Shown in pieces: positions 13,310 through 25,160 of a stretch of 64,000 bases of DNA. The DNA is taken from assembly GCF_041296385.1 (NCBI RefSeq), contig NC_091013.1, forward strand, positions 36,487,475 to 36,551,474, read 5' to 3'. The notes beneath the pieces were generated by a model. That model was not told the origin of the DNA, ran no database searches, and saw only the letters and a list, made by a program, of their open reading frames with translations. The translations under genes and the position numbers were made by a program. Source of the stretch: Aphelocoma coerulescens. Its lineage: Eukaryota > Chordata > Aves > Passeriformes > Corvidae. Numbering within the stretch: the stretch's first letter is position 1; each line of letters begins with the position of its first letter.

Positions 13310-13545
13310 CTTCCTTTTTACAAGGAGTCACTTCGAAAAGACAAGGGGTAATGGATACAAGTTACTCCTGTGGAGATTCCAGTTAAACACAGGAGGAAGA
13401 TTTTTCACAATAAGAAAAATCAGCTATTGGAATAAGCTCACCAGGGAAGTGTGGGACCCTTAAGATTCATCTGGACAGGGTGCTGAGCCATGTTGTCTAG
13501 ATTGTTGCCAAGAAAGGCTGGATCAGCTGACCATTGATATATTAA
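13310..13545 (+). mobile_element. CR1 fragment, right part of the interrupted copy
   Basis: Begins with the second CTTCC and continues the CR1 text ('gacaaggggtaatgg', 'ggaggaagatttttcacaataag', 'ctggacagggtgctgagcc'). The copy lacks a clear octamer end, so its 3' limit is approximate. Confidence 0.75.
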
Positions 13546-16500
13546 CTTTCTAAGATAATTCGCAGGCTTGCCATTGCACAGATTGGTATTAGCAAGGGTG
13601 AGATTCCTGGCATGAAGAAAAGCAGCTGATTGCAGGAAAAATTTATTTGGTTCTGTGTTTTTATCCCATTAGATATTCCACAAAATACCATTGTGTACAG
13701 CACAGGATGACAAACTGTGCTGTCAGTACTGAGTTCCCAAGATGTCTTTGATATTCATAAACACGGCATCTGAATTTCAAAAAAAAGAATAAAACCTGTC
13801 AATATGAGAAGTACTGCTTCATAAAAAGGAAAATTAGTTAGGTCACAGGCTAGCAGAGAAAGATCTGCAATTACTGTGTTGAGTGCATTTAGGAAAGAGG
13901 TATTTTGGAGGAGTCACAGCAAAGCTACCAGACATAACAGGTTTTGATTAAGGAACAAAAACCATCAAAAAATGACAGAGAAAACTTAAAAATAGCTATG
14001 TTTTCAAAATCTTTGGAGTGTTTAAATTTCAAACAAATTTAAAGTTCAAAAATAACTTCTGGCCTAATTTTAAGTAAAAATATGTTAATGTTTAAATAAA
14101 TAATAAGTCCTGTTTGCTGCTGCTAAACCATTTTGATTATGTGTTCTATATTTTCTGCTTTTCTTTTTTCTCAGTCATTTCTGGGGAATGTCACTCAGGA
14201 AACATGATGTGTGCTTCTGATATTCCAGCTGGCCAGAAGCCATCTAAATGTACAGGTTTAAGCTGCACAGTAACTTTAAGTTTATAAATTAACAATGCTG
14301 CACAAAAAGACATGAGGCTTCTTTACTCCTCATTTCCAATTAGTCTCTTCTCCCATGCTTCCAATTCACAAGGCTAGATCACAGGTCTAATTCAGCTGAG
14401 AATGAAGTCAGTAAAAAAGACCTAGTCTTTCAAGGACTTGTATAATAAATAAACTAATCTGTTTTCCTTTGTAATTTATTCTTCAGGATTTTTTTTCCTT
14501 TATTAAACATTTAAGTTCTCCTTTTAGTATATATGACGCATATCTTTTTACCTTATTTTATGAAACACAGTGGGCAAATCAGAACAAGCATTTCCACTGG
14601 CTGCTTTAGCAGGTTTCCCATTGGCTTTGACAACAAATGTGAGTGTTCAGTCAACAAGAAGTAGAAGCTTACAAAGTTTTCTGAGTCTGTAGTTGTGCTT
14701 TGGACACACATCGATAAAGCCAACACATGATTTATTCACATTTGTGGCCCATTGAAATTAGGAGTAATTCCCTAGATGGCAACAGTCCACAGGACAACTG
14801 TCACTCATAGGGCTTTATCAATAAGCCATCCATCCACAATCTTATTTCCATGATAGTCAGCAATAGCTTCTGCATAGGAGGAAGCCAGAAATTTCAGAAT
14901 AAGTCATTGTAAGGCATCCAAGACACCTTGTGTGCACCTGCATTTTAAGTATCTAATGCTGTAACTCTCCTGAAGTAAGTCATGTAAATGTCTTTACATA
15001 CGCAAAATAAAGCCTAGAAGTTCTTCAGAAAGAGACCAAGTACACCCCTCTAAAGTATCTAAGGTGAACTGATTTTTGTACTCTGAAGCTCTGCAAAAAT
15101 ATTTTCCTCTGGAAACTATACATCTGGCTTTACCTTGGAAAGATGATTTTCTGAATCTTAGTTTCTTGTTCTCAAGAAAATATTACTGTATGACTGCCAA
15201 TCCCAAGCATTACATGGAAAAATATTTGAAAAGTTAGATTTTTCAATTTCATTACTCATTTGCCTCCCATTTCTGGGGTATAAAACAAGACCAGAAAATT
15301 GTGCCTCCTCTCTACTACACTTATAATTTTATAGATCTTTTTCTGTCACCATCTCCTTTCTAAAATTTCATAACTTAATTTTTCAGTCTTTATTTAGAGG
15401 TCCCTAAGACAGAAATGCTGTCATCTCTAATTCTGTGCCTCCCTTTTGATGTGGGGTTATCAGATTCTGGGAGCAGTATTCCAGGTAGGCATGTGGCACT
15501 GACTGTGCAGGACACTTTTTCTATCTCATTTCTCAGGTTTCATAAATCCACTTGTCCTTTCCAGTTTCAACTGTGCAGAGCTCACTGAAGAGCAAGACCC
15601 AGATTATTTTCCAGGACTGACACGTTAAACATAAAATCCCTTATGGTATACACATAGATAAAATTTTCATCACAAAATTTCTTTTCTTTCAATTCTTCAG
15701 CACTGAACTTCAGCAAGTTTTCAGTTCAGCTGAAGTTTAATTTCTTTTTTTGAACTTCATTAACTTTTTATTTCAGTACCCTTGTTTTCTTCTTGTTTAG
15801 CCTTCTTTCTAATGCATTAATACATTAACAAGCAAAACATTGCATATATCTGAACATCTGAGACACCCTGCTTTTAACCTTTTGTACTGATGAATACTGT
15901 TTTTTTCCCTTTTGTTTCCCACTACCCATTTCGTATACATGACTGTATACTACCCTCAAACAATAATAATTTCATTTGCTTATTGCCTTTCTTTAGAGAC
16001 CTGGTTAATGGGTTTTTGAAAAACTAAATAAATTGTCATCAGGATCACATTTTAATTTTTATGCTTTGGAAGAGTTTGAATTCATTAGGGGACTTACCTT
16101 TGCAGAGATGAGGTTGTTTAGCCTTTCTCATATCACCATCTACATTTAATGTTATTATTCCACTTTTAAATATTAAGCAACTTATTGGCTTCCAGACATG
16201 TTTGTGGCTTACTTTTCAGAGAGTTTCTGAATGACAGGGGATCATTCTGAGGTACAAAGTATAATATTTTCTACTGTCAATCCTGATAATCTATTCACTT
16301 TTTTTAATGATGGACTGTACAATTTCTGGTAGCACATCTGATGTTTTACACTCAGGCTCTTTGGTAGTCTTCCAACATTGTCTTCTATTTGCTGAACAAG
16401 CTGTAGCAACAACAAATAAAAGTAAATTTGAAGGGCAAAATATTTTCCCTGATGCTACTGACCTATGCAAATTGTTGGATGTGTCAGCAAATAGTTACAT

Positions 16501-19500
16501 TCAGACTTGACCCAATGTACCACAGGAAATCATCTAAGAAAAACTGCAATGGAGTAAATACTTGAAAATCTGAGAGCAAACAACACTTGTTCAGAGCGAA
16601 AAAGTTCCCTTTCCAACAGCTTGCATAAATACCAGTTTTGCATAGCTCAGGCAAGCCCCTAGGAAAAGAGGGGACAATTGTTACTATAATGACCAAGTCA
16701 AATACATATAATGCCATAAAAATAGTGTGGTAGTGATTTAATGTATTCATTACAAGCTCATCCTGTTTCATTTGTGTGTAACTCTTCTACAGTATCTCTG
16801 TGGAATACACAGTGTCTTCTTGAATATAGTTACTGTGTACCAATCAGTGAAAGAATACAAATGAATTATGAAAAACACTGAGCCTCAAATCCTCTTATTC
16901 TCTCTAAGCTGGCACAACATTTAACAGAGAGCCTCTAGGGGCACAATTTAGCTGTAAATAAATTGATAGTGATGTCTAATGTATAACAAGAATATAGAAG
17001 TTTCAGAAAAATGCCTGGAATTGAGATAGCATCATATAATCCAACAGGATCAAATAGAAAGAATTTTATAGCAAACATTATGATATTCAGTTTTCCATAA
17101 AGGTACTTCATCAAGCAGTGAAAGGATTTTGATATTTCAGATAAAAACATATATTTTAAATTTAATGCTATTAAAGATGATAGAAATCGGGCAGAGTAAA
17201 AACAAGGACTATTTCTCTTTATGGAGAAAGCTGCTAGTACAGCCATTCACAGAGCAGTATCACACTCATCATGCAATTAGATAAGGTGAGGAGGTTTTGT
17301 TAGCTGAAAACTACCTAATATGACCTGTCTTGAAATTTCCAATTTTCAGTCTTGCATAAAAAACCCTTTTTTCTTCCTGGAAGAGGCATGCAGAACTGAT
17401 CCCAATATCAGGCACTATGAAGACAAGTGTCGTATACATTGTATATACTGTTAAAATCAGCTATTTCTTCGGCAGAAGTGTATAGTAGTACTAAAATCTG
17501 ACCTTCTCCTCTCGGGCTGGAATCACTGAGGCATTCCTGGATCTTCTCTGGAAACTCTGGAAGCACAACAAAGTTCAAAGGAATTAGACCTATTTTTTTC
17601 CTTCCAAAAACTTCCAGACATCCAGATATGAGGACAGGTTAGATGACTGTTAACACAGAAAATGATTGGGAAAAATAAACAAGCATTTGTATTTTGGAAA
17701 TGTAGGATAAGAAAGGAGGAAAACAAGACTAAAAATAGATAGAAAGAGAAAAGAACTGTATCATTCATATCTTCCTGACAAGTGAGTGAAGCAAATATAC
17801 TTGACCTAAGCAAAAGAGAAGGTTTTATCTATCAGAAAGGCTACTGACATCACTTGCTTCAAAGATACTAAAAGTTAGTGGGTTTATTTGCCTACTTGCT
17901 TAACAGCTTTGAATTCTGCACCCATGATTAGCTTTTGGTCTCAATCTTGAGCATTCAGTGCAAACCTATGTGGTCTATGAGCTCTTAAAGACTGCAGACT
18001 ATCACTACAGTACCTGCTGACTATGCACCAATCCCACCATCAGAAAGATCTTTAGATTTTTTTTTTCTACTACCAAGTCTCAAATCTCATGCCCTGAATC
18101 TAAAACTTTCTCAGTGATACTTATCTCACATTCTCCTAGGGAAAGCCTGATGGAGCCCCTCTTCATGTCAGACATGACAACTGGTCTGGCATACAGAATT
18201 AGGTAGAAGTCACAAATCTGTCTTGTCTTCAATGGAACTGTAATTCCATACCTTATCTTTGCATTTGTTTTTTCTAATTGGCCAATAAGGAAGATTTAGT
18301 GGCTTAAACTGATGAATAACCATTACAAGTTTAGGAGATATAAAAGATGTATTAGATTTTAAGTGGCAAAACCTGATTGATCTAAGTATTTGAATAGGAA
18401 TTTCTAGTTGTCAGTAGCACTTGAAAAGTTCCACTTTAATCTCTGAATGCCAGCAAGAATTTCCAGTAATAATCTCTGATTTCAATATGGCTCTTAATGG
18501 TGGAGAATTTACCTGACAGAGATTTAATTTTGTGTTTAACTGCACCAGCCATCTCTGTCTACAGGCACGTTGCATTACATGACTGCAGTGCTTGAATAAT
18601 TGGATAGGGTCTTAGCCATCTTAAATTTATTTTACTTATCTTTATATATGAGCAAATGTAGCAGAAAGAATCCAAAATACACCTCAAATTCTCACCAAGG
18701 TAATTATCCAAGGTAAATCCAGTTTAAAAAAAAAGTTAAAAGACATCCAATGAATTAAGAGCCTGTTGGTGAAGTAGAATCTTCAAAGGCATATGGTTAG
18801 ATTATAGAGAAAAAGCAGAAAATTTTTAAAAAGTAACATGGGTTTCCTGGGATGGTTAAAAGTTTGTAATCTCATAAATACTGTTATATAGTGTAAAATC
18901 TCTGGATGCTGAAGTTATAGATAGGAGCTGTCACTGGGGGCAAAGCTGCAGACAGTTTGTACAAATCCTTAAATAGACACATGATGCTTCCAAATCTTCT
19001 TGGAAAAGAGAAGTGAGATTTTGTTGCAGTTTTTATGCTGGTGATTATCAGATTGGCAGGTGAAACAGCACAAGGTATGTGAAAGTTGTCCTTTGCTCTG
19101 TTATCCCCTATGATGATAAGCATCATTCTGCTGTGGCAAGTGTCTATGCCCTTGCACAGCCACCCCAGACTGGTGAAATACTCACTTGGGGTAGCTTTTC
19201 TTGGGTGAGTTTATTGTTGAGCTTAATTGTAAACTGTTTGGAGAGCTTATTGTGCCCTCCCAGAAAATATGAATTGTCAATTGCATGGTCACAGGTTGTC
19301 ATGGCTCTGATTGCAATGTCATATATATTCCCATCTGGGCCAAGTTTGGCTACCTGGGCTCAGATTTTGGTACAGCTGTGTGGCTTTTAACCAGAGCTGT
19401 GTGAGAAAAACTGTAAGAGAGGAAGAAGTCTCCTTTCCTTGGGAGCTGCTTTTCAGCTCAGCCACTCACCCTCTTCAGATGTCTGGATGTTTCACTTCGA

Positions 19501-19935
19501 TGTCATAACAACAGCATGCAACTCTGAGGTCTTTATGTCAATCTGTAAGTTAAATATAAGTGGGAAAAGTAGCACAGCTCTAGGACACTGAGTGTAACAG
19601 TGTTGAATAGTGCAGTGGAGCCTCTGGCCCTGTTCTTACATTCAGAACCATTTAGAGAAAAATGTAAGGACAATCTGCTTTGCGTCTAGATAGTTTACAC
19701 CATAATAAAGTTCTCTTAATCAATTCAATTAACCATGATTAAAATAAACTTACATCAGTGATACATATGATATTTCTGGAAACTGCACCATACAGGCTCC
19801 TTCCTTAGTTTTAAGTTCTGGGGGTCTTCTTTTCTTTTTAAATATATTTCATGTTCTAAAGCATTTGTCTTCTTCTCTCTTCTGGATTCATTAACTCCTT
19901 TTCTTTACCTTTTATCATCTTATTTACTGAATTTT
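13546..19935. other. NALF1: NALF1 intron 1, no recognisable element
   Basis: 6.4 kb of AT-rich intronic DNA with poly-T and poly-A runs. The 95-103 codon frames at 16.5-17.8 kb and 19.1 kb are Phe/Leu/Ile-rich, as expected of chance frames in AT-rich DNA. No RNA gene or mobile element was recognised. Confidence 0.5.
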
Positions 19936-20178
19936 CATAGAATCAAGAATCATAGAATCAGCACATAGAATGTGCTGAGGTCAATAACCCATTCAGGGTA
20001 TTGAGTCTGACTCCTGACACAGCACAGGACACCCCAAGAATCACACCATGGAGCATTGTTCTTGAACTCTGTCAGGCTGGTGCTTGACCACTTCCCTGGG
20101 GAGCTGTTCCAGTGCCCAACTGCCCTCTGGGTGAAAAACCTTTTCCTGATATCCAACCTAAACCTCCCCTGGCACAGC
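19936..20178 (-). mobile_element. CR1 LINE fragment, 3' end
   Basis: Antisense CR1. It starts with the reversed octamer tail ('catagaatcaagaatcatagaatc') and continues through 'gagctgttccagtgccc' and 'gggtgaaaaaccttttcctgatatccaacctaaacctcccctgg', the classic complement of the end of the CR1 ORF2. Its 68-codon - frame is a remnant of that ORF. Confidence 0.92.
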
Positions 20179-20462
20179 TAGTTTAGCAGGCAGTAAAAAT
20201 CAGGTCCTTAATCTGAGAAAGCAGAGGATACAAAGAGAGGGACTCTCCTTGTCTCATGTATACACTGGTAATCAGTGGTATCAATCTTCTGAATACTGTC
20301 ATGGTGACCTGATTTACACAGACTACCATTAATGCCATGATTATTTTTTGCCTTTTATATACCTTTTATATATCCTCAGTGCTTTTAGCATGCATATTTG
20401 TAATTTCTTAAGCCTGATAATTTAGCATAGTCCTAATATTCCATTAAGCCAGGAGACCAAAC

Positions 20463-20836
20463 ATCCTGGAGGCCTCACAGTTGGGGCCAGAAAGCCCTAT
20501 GCTATCCTGAGAAACCAAGGTCCTCTCTAGAACACATCCTGTAAACTAAGATAGTCCATCCAGGGGCGAATTCCTCAGGATGGGGGGATATCATGCTATT
20601 CATTCAAGCTTCTCATTGGGGAATCTTTGATAGATGTGCTACTTTGCAAGGTCTATAAATTGTATATGCAATCTGTCATGTGTGTGCATTTCATGTGCAT
20701 TTTGGGGTGCATTTCAATGCACTCCACCTGGATGAAGTGGTGCATCTTAAGGATCCTTAAATAAATACCAAGGTAAAAACCCCTTTTTCCTTAAACCGTA
20801 TTTGGTTCTTAATTTTAAGACCAGGGAAAGGCAACA
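20463..20836 (+). mobile_element. Probable solo LTR fragment
   Basis: LTR-like architecture on the + strand: a TATA box (TATAAAT, 20654-20660), AATAAA at 20759-20764, then an approximately 70-bp U5-like stretch ending in GGCAACA at 20836. Composition differs from the flanking intron. I could not find a TG start or a target duplication matching the bases after 20836, so the 5' limit is approximate and the copy may be truncated. ERV class not assigned. Confidence 0.55.
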
Positions 20837-23800
20837 CCACTACTTCAGAAATGATGCAAAGCAGAGTTGAACAAAATTACTTTCCAGCCTTGGAAAGTAC
20901 TTGGAAAGTACTACATTGCTTGGCTCATGAATTCAGATGTAATTTTAGAAGGCTGTAAAACTTTAAAAAAGGCTTCTGACCATTGTGAGCTGACTTGAAG
21001 CTAGTGGACCTTAAACTTTTCAGGAGACCTGATCAGACACTTTAAACATTATTAATTTGTTGGGGTTTTTTTTATAATTTGAACATTTTAATATAGTATC
21101 TGATTAGATGGAATACTATTAAGCTCACAAAATCAAAGACTAGTGCCTCCTTTTTTTTAAAAGACTACTTATTTCCATAATGAGTTATTTAATCTTCAAT
21201 TTTCTTTAAGCTCACCCAAAGGGATGTTTATGATCTTCAAAAGAAAGTTTCCTTGCTATATTAAGTAACAGCTAAAACTGAATTCTGATACAGAGGATGA
21301 GTTCAGGTTTTAGGGTATTATGAAACAACAGTGAGGTTTATCATGATGATGACCTCGGTTGATTGGATGGTTAATCATTAGAATGACAAGACTGGTGGAT
21401 GGGTTTTTTGCACATTTTTGCTTTGCAGAAGCTTGATTTATTTTGGCAGACAGAAACCTTATAGATCTTTCCTATATATGTATATACTTTCTCAAGTATC
21501 AAAGTGAGACATTGATACCATCTCCTCTGCAGTAATGTTTTCATAATCAAAAAGATATATTTCTATTAGGAGCTGGCATATTTGCATTTTTCAGTTCAAC
21601 GTTTCCAATATAAACAACAAAGATGTGAGCAGAGCAGCTTGGTATTCCACATCCGTATTTGGTTAAAAGAAATCTTGTTTCATAGCATATGAACTGAAGC
21701 TGAGATCAACAATATTCTGGCAAATAAGTTTCAACCTTGGTTTACCTTTCCTCTATCTTCAAATAAAATAGCATGTGTGTCTTTCAAATGAAATTATTTA
21801 TACAATGGGTAAAATAGGGAAAGAAACAAGTTTGTCTATTTAATTTAGGAAACACTAAAAGTTTTTGTCTCTTAACACAAGAGTTTCCATTCTGTGGCAT
21901 CAAGATCTTCTGAATAAATATTTAAATATTTATCTTATGATATTCCATCCATGCAGATACAGAAAGTATTCATTATAATAAAATAGAAACAAAATCAAAG
22001 GTTGAAATAGCCACAAAACAGATGTGTTTGTTCCCAAATTACTGTAAATTTCAGGCATAAGTATCCATAATAGGAAACAGACATTCTCATTTCCTGGTAC
22101 AGTCTTGTAACACAAGGAATTTTAAAATTGTACACAGAATGAAATAACTGGAAAATATAATGTCTGTTTTACAGGAAGTTCAGATTGATATTTTTCATTT
22201 ATTCTGCATCAGATTTATTAAAAAAAAAATCAAAACCAAAATTTCTCAGAAAAAAAGTGGTGGAGGTAGGAGTGAGGGGAGTGAGGGTTGGTGTCAATGC
22301 ATATACAAAACAACTTCTCCAAAAAGCATAACAGCTATGAATCAATATCAATAAATAAAATACAATAATGTGACATGTATTTAGATGAATGGTTTATGAG
22401 GAATGTTTGGGTGCGGGAACAGAATGACAATAGTTTATTTGGAAAGAAATATTTGAACCCTAATGAAAAATAATTCCCCAGTCAAAATTATTTGATTCTG
22501 ATAGCGATGAAACAAAATGAAAATTATAGTTTAAGGGGGGAAAAAAATCTCCTTTTAGAGACTGTTCCTACAAAATATCTTATTTTCAGCAAACCACATA
22601 TTTGAAACCCACTTGTTATACGTTTCCTACTGCATGTAGTGAAGAACATTTAGTCACTGGTGGTACCACTGATATTCTTTGGCAAAGATACCTTGTGGAG
22701 AGTATTTTTCCCTCCTATCTGGTCACTGTTGCTGCATTATTTGTGTGTTTTGCCAGCCCTATCATGAGGTTGCCCAAAGTCTCAGAATGGGACTGGGAAC
22801 AAAGCCCAGCAAAAGAGAAATACCAACAGCAGTCCTGCAACCCTCATGGGCAGAAGAGTCTCCGTAAAAGCTGATTTTTATTCCATAGTACACATGCAAA
22901 ATGCAGTTTTCCTGAACTCAGACTGCCCTTAACGCTCAAAAATGACAAAGTTCCTTGGGGAGTCCACATTTGTAACACTATCCTTGTCAGATTTAATCAG
23001 GTTTTCTACCAGTTAGCCATCTATATTTTGGTTATGTAGTCTATATAAAAGACACTTGTAAGCTATCTAGTAGACATCTCTGCTTGTACAACATGATATC
23101 TCAGGTCCTGATGCACAAAGCAGGCACTGAGACTGACCCAAGTATTTCCTAAGGAAGATGGACTGTCACTCAAACCAACACAAAATACCCTAGTGATCCA
23201 AATATAAAAAGCCTTTTAGAGGTTGTGCTTCACAGATGTAGCATTTCTTTGCTGCTGTAAAACACTCATAATATTTGAAGTGAGTTTCACAGCAAAAGTT
23301 TTATCACTGGGAGAAATAGGTGTGCTCTTCTGAGGTTCCTCGTTGCTACATAAAATCCTTCATTGCAATCTCATCCCCTTATTTCCTATATATAGTGTTT
23401 AATATATTCATCTTTTGCCTGGTCAGTGTTCAGGCGCAGTTATAAGTGAATGAGTGAGTATCTTTATTTGTGGAAGTAAGGGTTTAAAAAGTTTTTCAGA
23501 CTTTGCCAGTAGCTTTTCTCCAACTCTGTTATTGACAACATCTCGGCTCATAAGTATTACTACTGTTATTAATACCTACACTTTGAGATTGTGGAATACT
23601 GAAAAAAACAACAACAAAAAAAGGTAAAATGAAGTAAAGGAAATTAGGCTGAAGCAGATACTTTAAAAATATTTCATAGAAATGTTGAAATGAGAACCCT
23701 ACAAGACACAACATTATTGGCTGTGGTAATGTCACAGAATACCACAGATTCACCCAGACTCAACAGCAACAACAAAAACATTTAAATTTAAACATATGGC

Positions 23801-25040
23801 CTAACTTTAAATGCACACATAATGACTTTAAATAGTTCAAACATCCATAACTCTATGAGTCAGGCAAAGATTACACATGAAATAGACATCACCCTTTGCA
23901 TATAAGAAGTACCTTCTGTACCAGCATCTTTGGGGTTACAGAAAATCATGTGCTATAAGTGAGGCTGACAGGGAACAGATCTCACTGTCCATACACAGCT
24001 TGTTCACTGTCAATGAGTAAACATGTACTGGGCACCACTAAGGTAGAATGTATCAAAATCTGAAGGTCACATCATTATTCATTTCTATATGAATGCAGTT
24101 TCTCCAGCCAGTTCTCCTGAAAAAGCTCAGCTTGCTTAAGAGGTTATTCCATGAATATTCTTGGAAAAATTAATTAATCAGTCAGTCACAACCTGATGTA
24201 CTCCTGAGTATACATAACAACTGCAGAATTTTTCTCAAAATACTCACAAACTTTGGGACAAGTTGAACTGGAATCATATCACACTTTCTGAAGGCAATTC
24301 GTTTATTCCAATAAGGTACAATTTCCTGATGTCATTGAAAATGTGAGTGATCGAAACACCTCTCAAGTTCATAAGGGGCCTCTTCCTTTCCAACTGGTAG
24401 GTGAAATTATTCAGTTGTGCTCTCTTTGAAGACTTCATTTTCACAGGGAGGAATGGATATGCTTGCAAAGCATCAGTTAAAAGCAGTTAAAATTAATTTT
24501 GATTCAGAAAAATTACCATTTTGAGAGAGAGAATTTCTGTTGTGACTTCTCTCTTCCTACTCTCTTTCCCTCCCACCATTCTCCACATCTACACCGTTAG
24601 AGCTGTTCGATGATTTTTAAGTTCCCTTTTGTGTAATTATTGTGACAACCCAGCCAATAGCATCAAAGTTTCCCTCAGTGAGGAAAAAAATCTTTTCTAT
24701 GGAAAATGGTTAAAGTACTTCCTGGAAATGACAGTCCACAGGGGAAGGGGCAAAAATGAGCTGAATTCATCTCTTGAAAACCAGGAAGAATTGACAGCTG
24801 TAGAGAATGAAACTGATTGAGCTTTTCCATTCTGTTCTACTGATACCTTTCATGCAGTGTGACTCAGATGATTAAGGCTACGTACTCAATCTGTTCTGAC
24901 ACAACTCAGGTTATCCAGAATCATGTGTATTGTGCGTGTATGACTGAGTGAGAATGAGATGGGGAGGGAGGGAAACTGTGGGCATATGTGCATGGTAAAT
25001 ACAACTTCATCTTCTAGTTGGTTTTGCAGCGTTAGCAAAG
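20837..25040. other. NALF1: NALF1 intron 1, no recognisable element
   Basis: AT-rich intronic DNA. It includes a purine-rich patch (22235-22290) and a slightly GC-richer patch near 22.7-22.9 kb containing two overlapping frames (90 and 62 codons) without recognisable homology. Confidence 0.5.
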
Positions 25041-25160
25041 AGAATCATAGAATCATAGAAGCACAGAATCATACAATCATACCATCATACAATCATAGAA
25101 GTATAGAACCACAGGATGGCCTGGGTTTGAGGGGACCTTAGAGGTCATCTTGCTAAAATT
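25041..25160 (-). mobile_element. Very short CR1 3' end with expanded octamer tail
   Basis: About 75 bp of repeated ATCATAGA/ATCATACA-type octamers (25041-25112), the complement of the CR1 3' tail repeat, followed by the complement of 'aaggtcccctcaaaccc...' and then unrelated sequence. An extreme 5' truncation, with far more tail units than the usual two to four. Confidence 0.85.
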
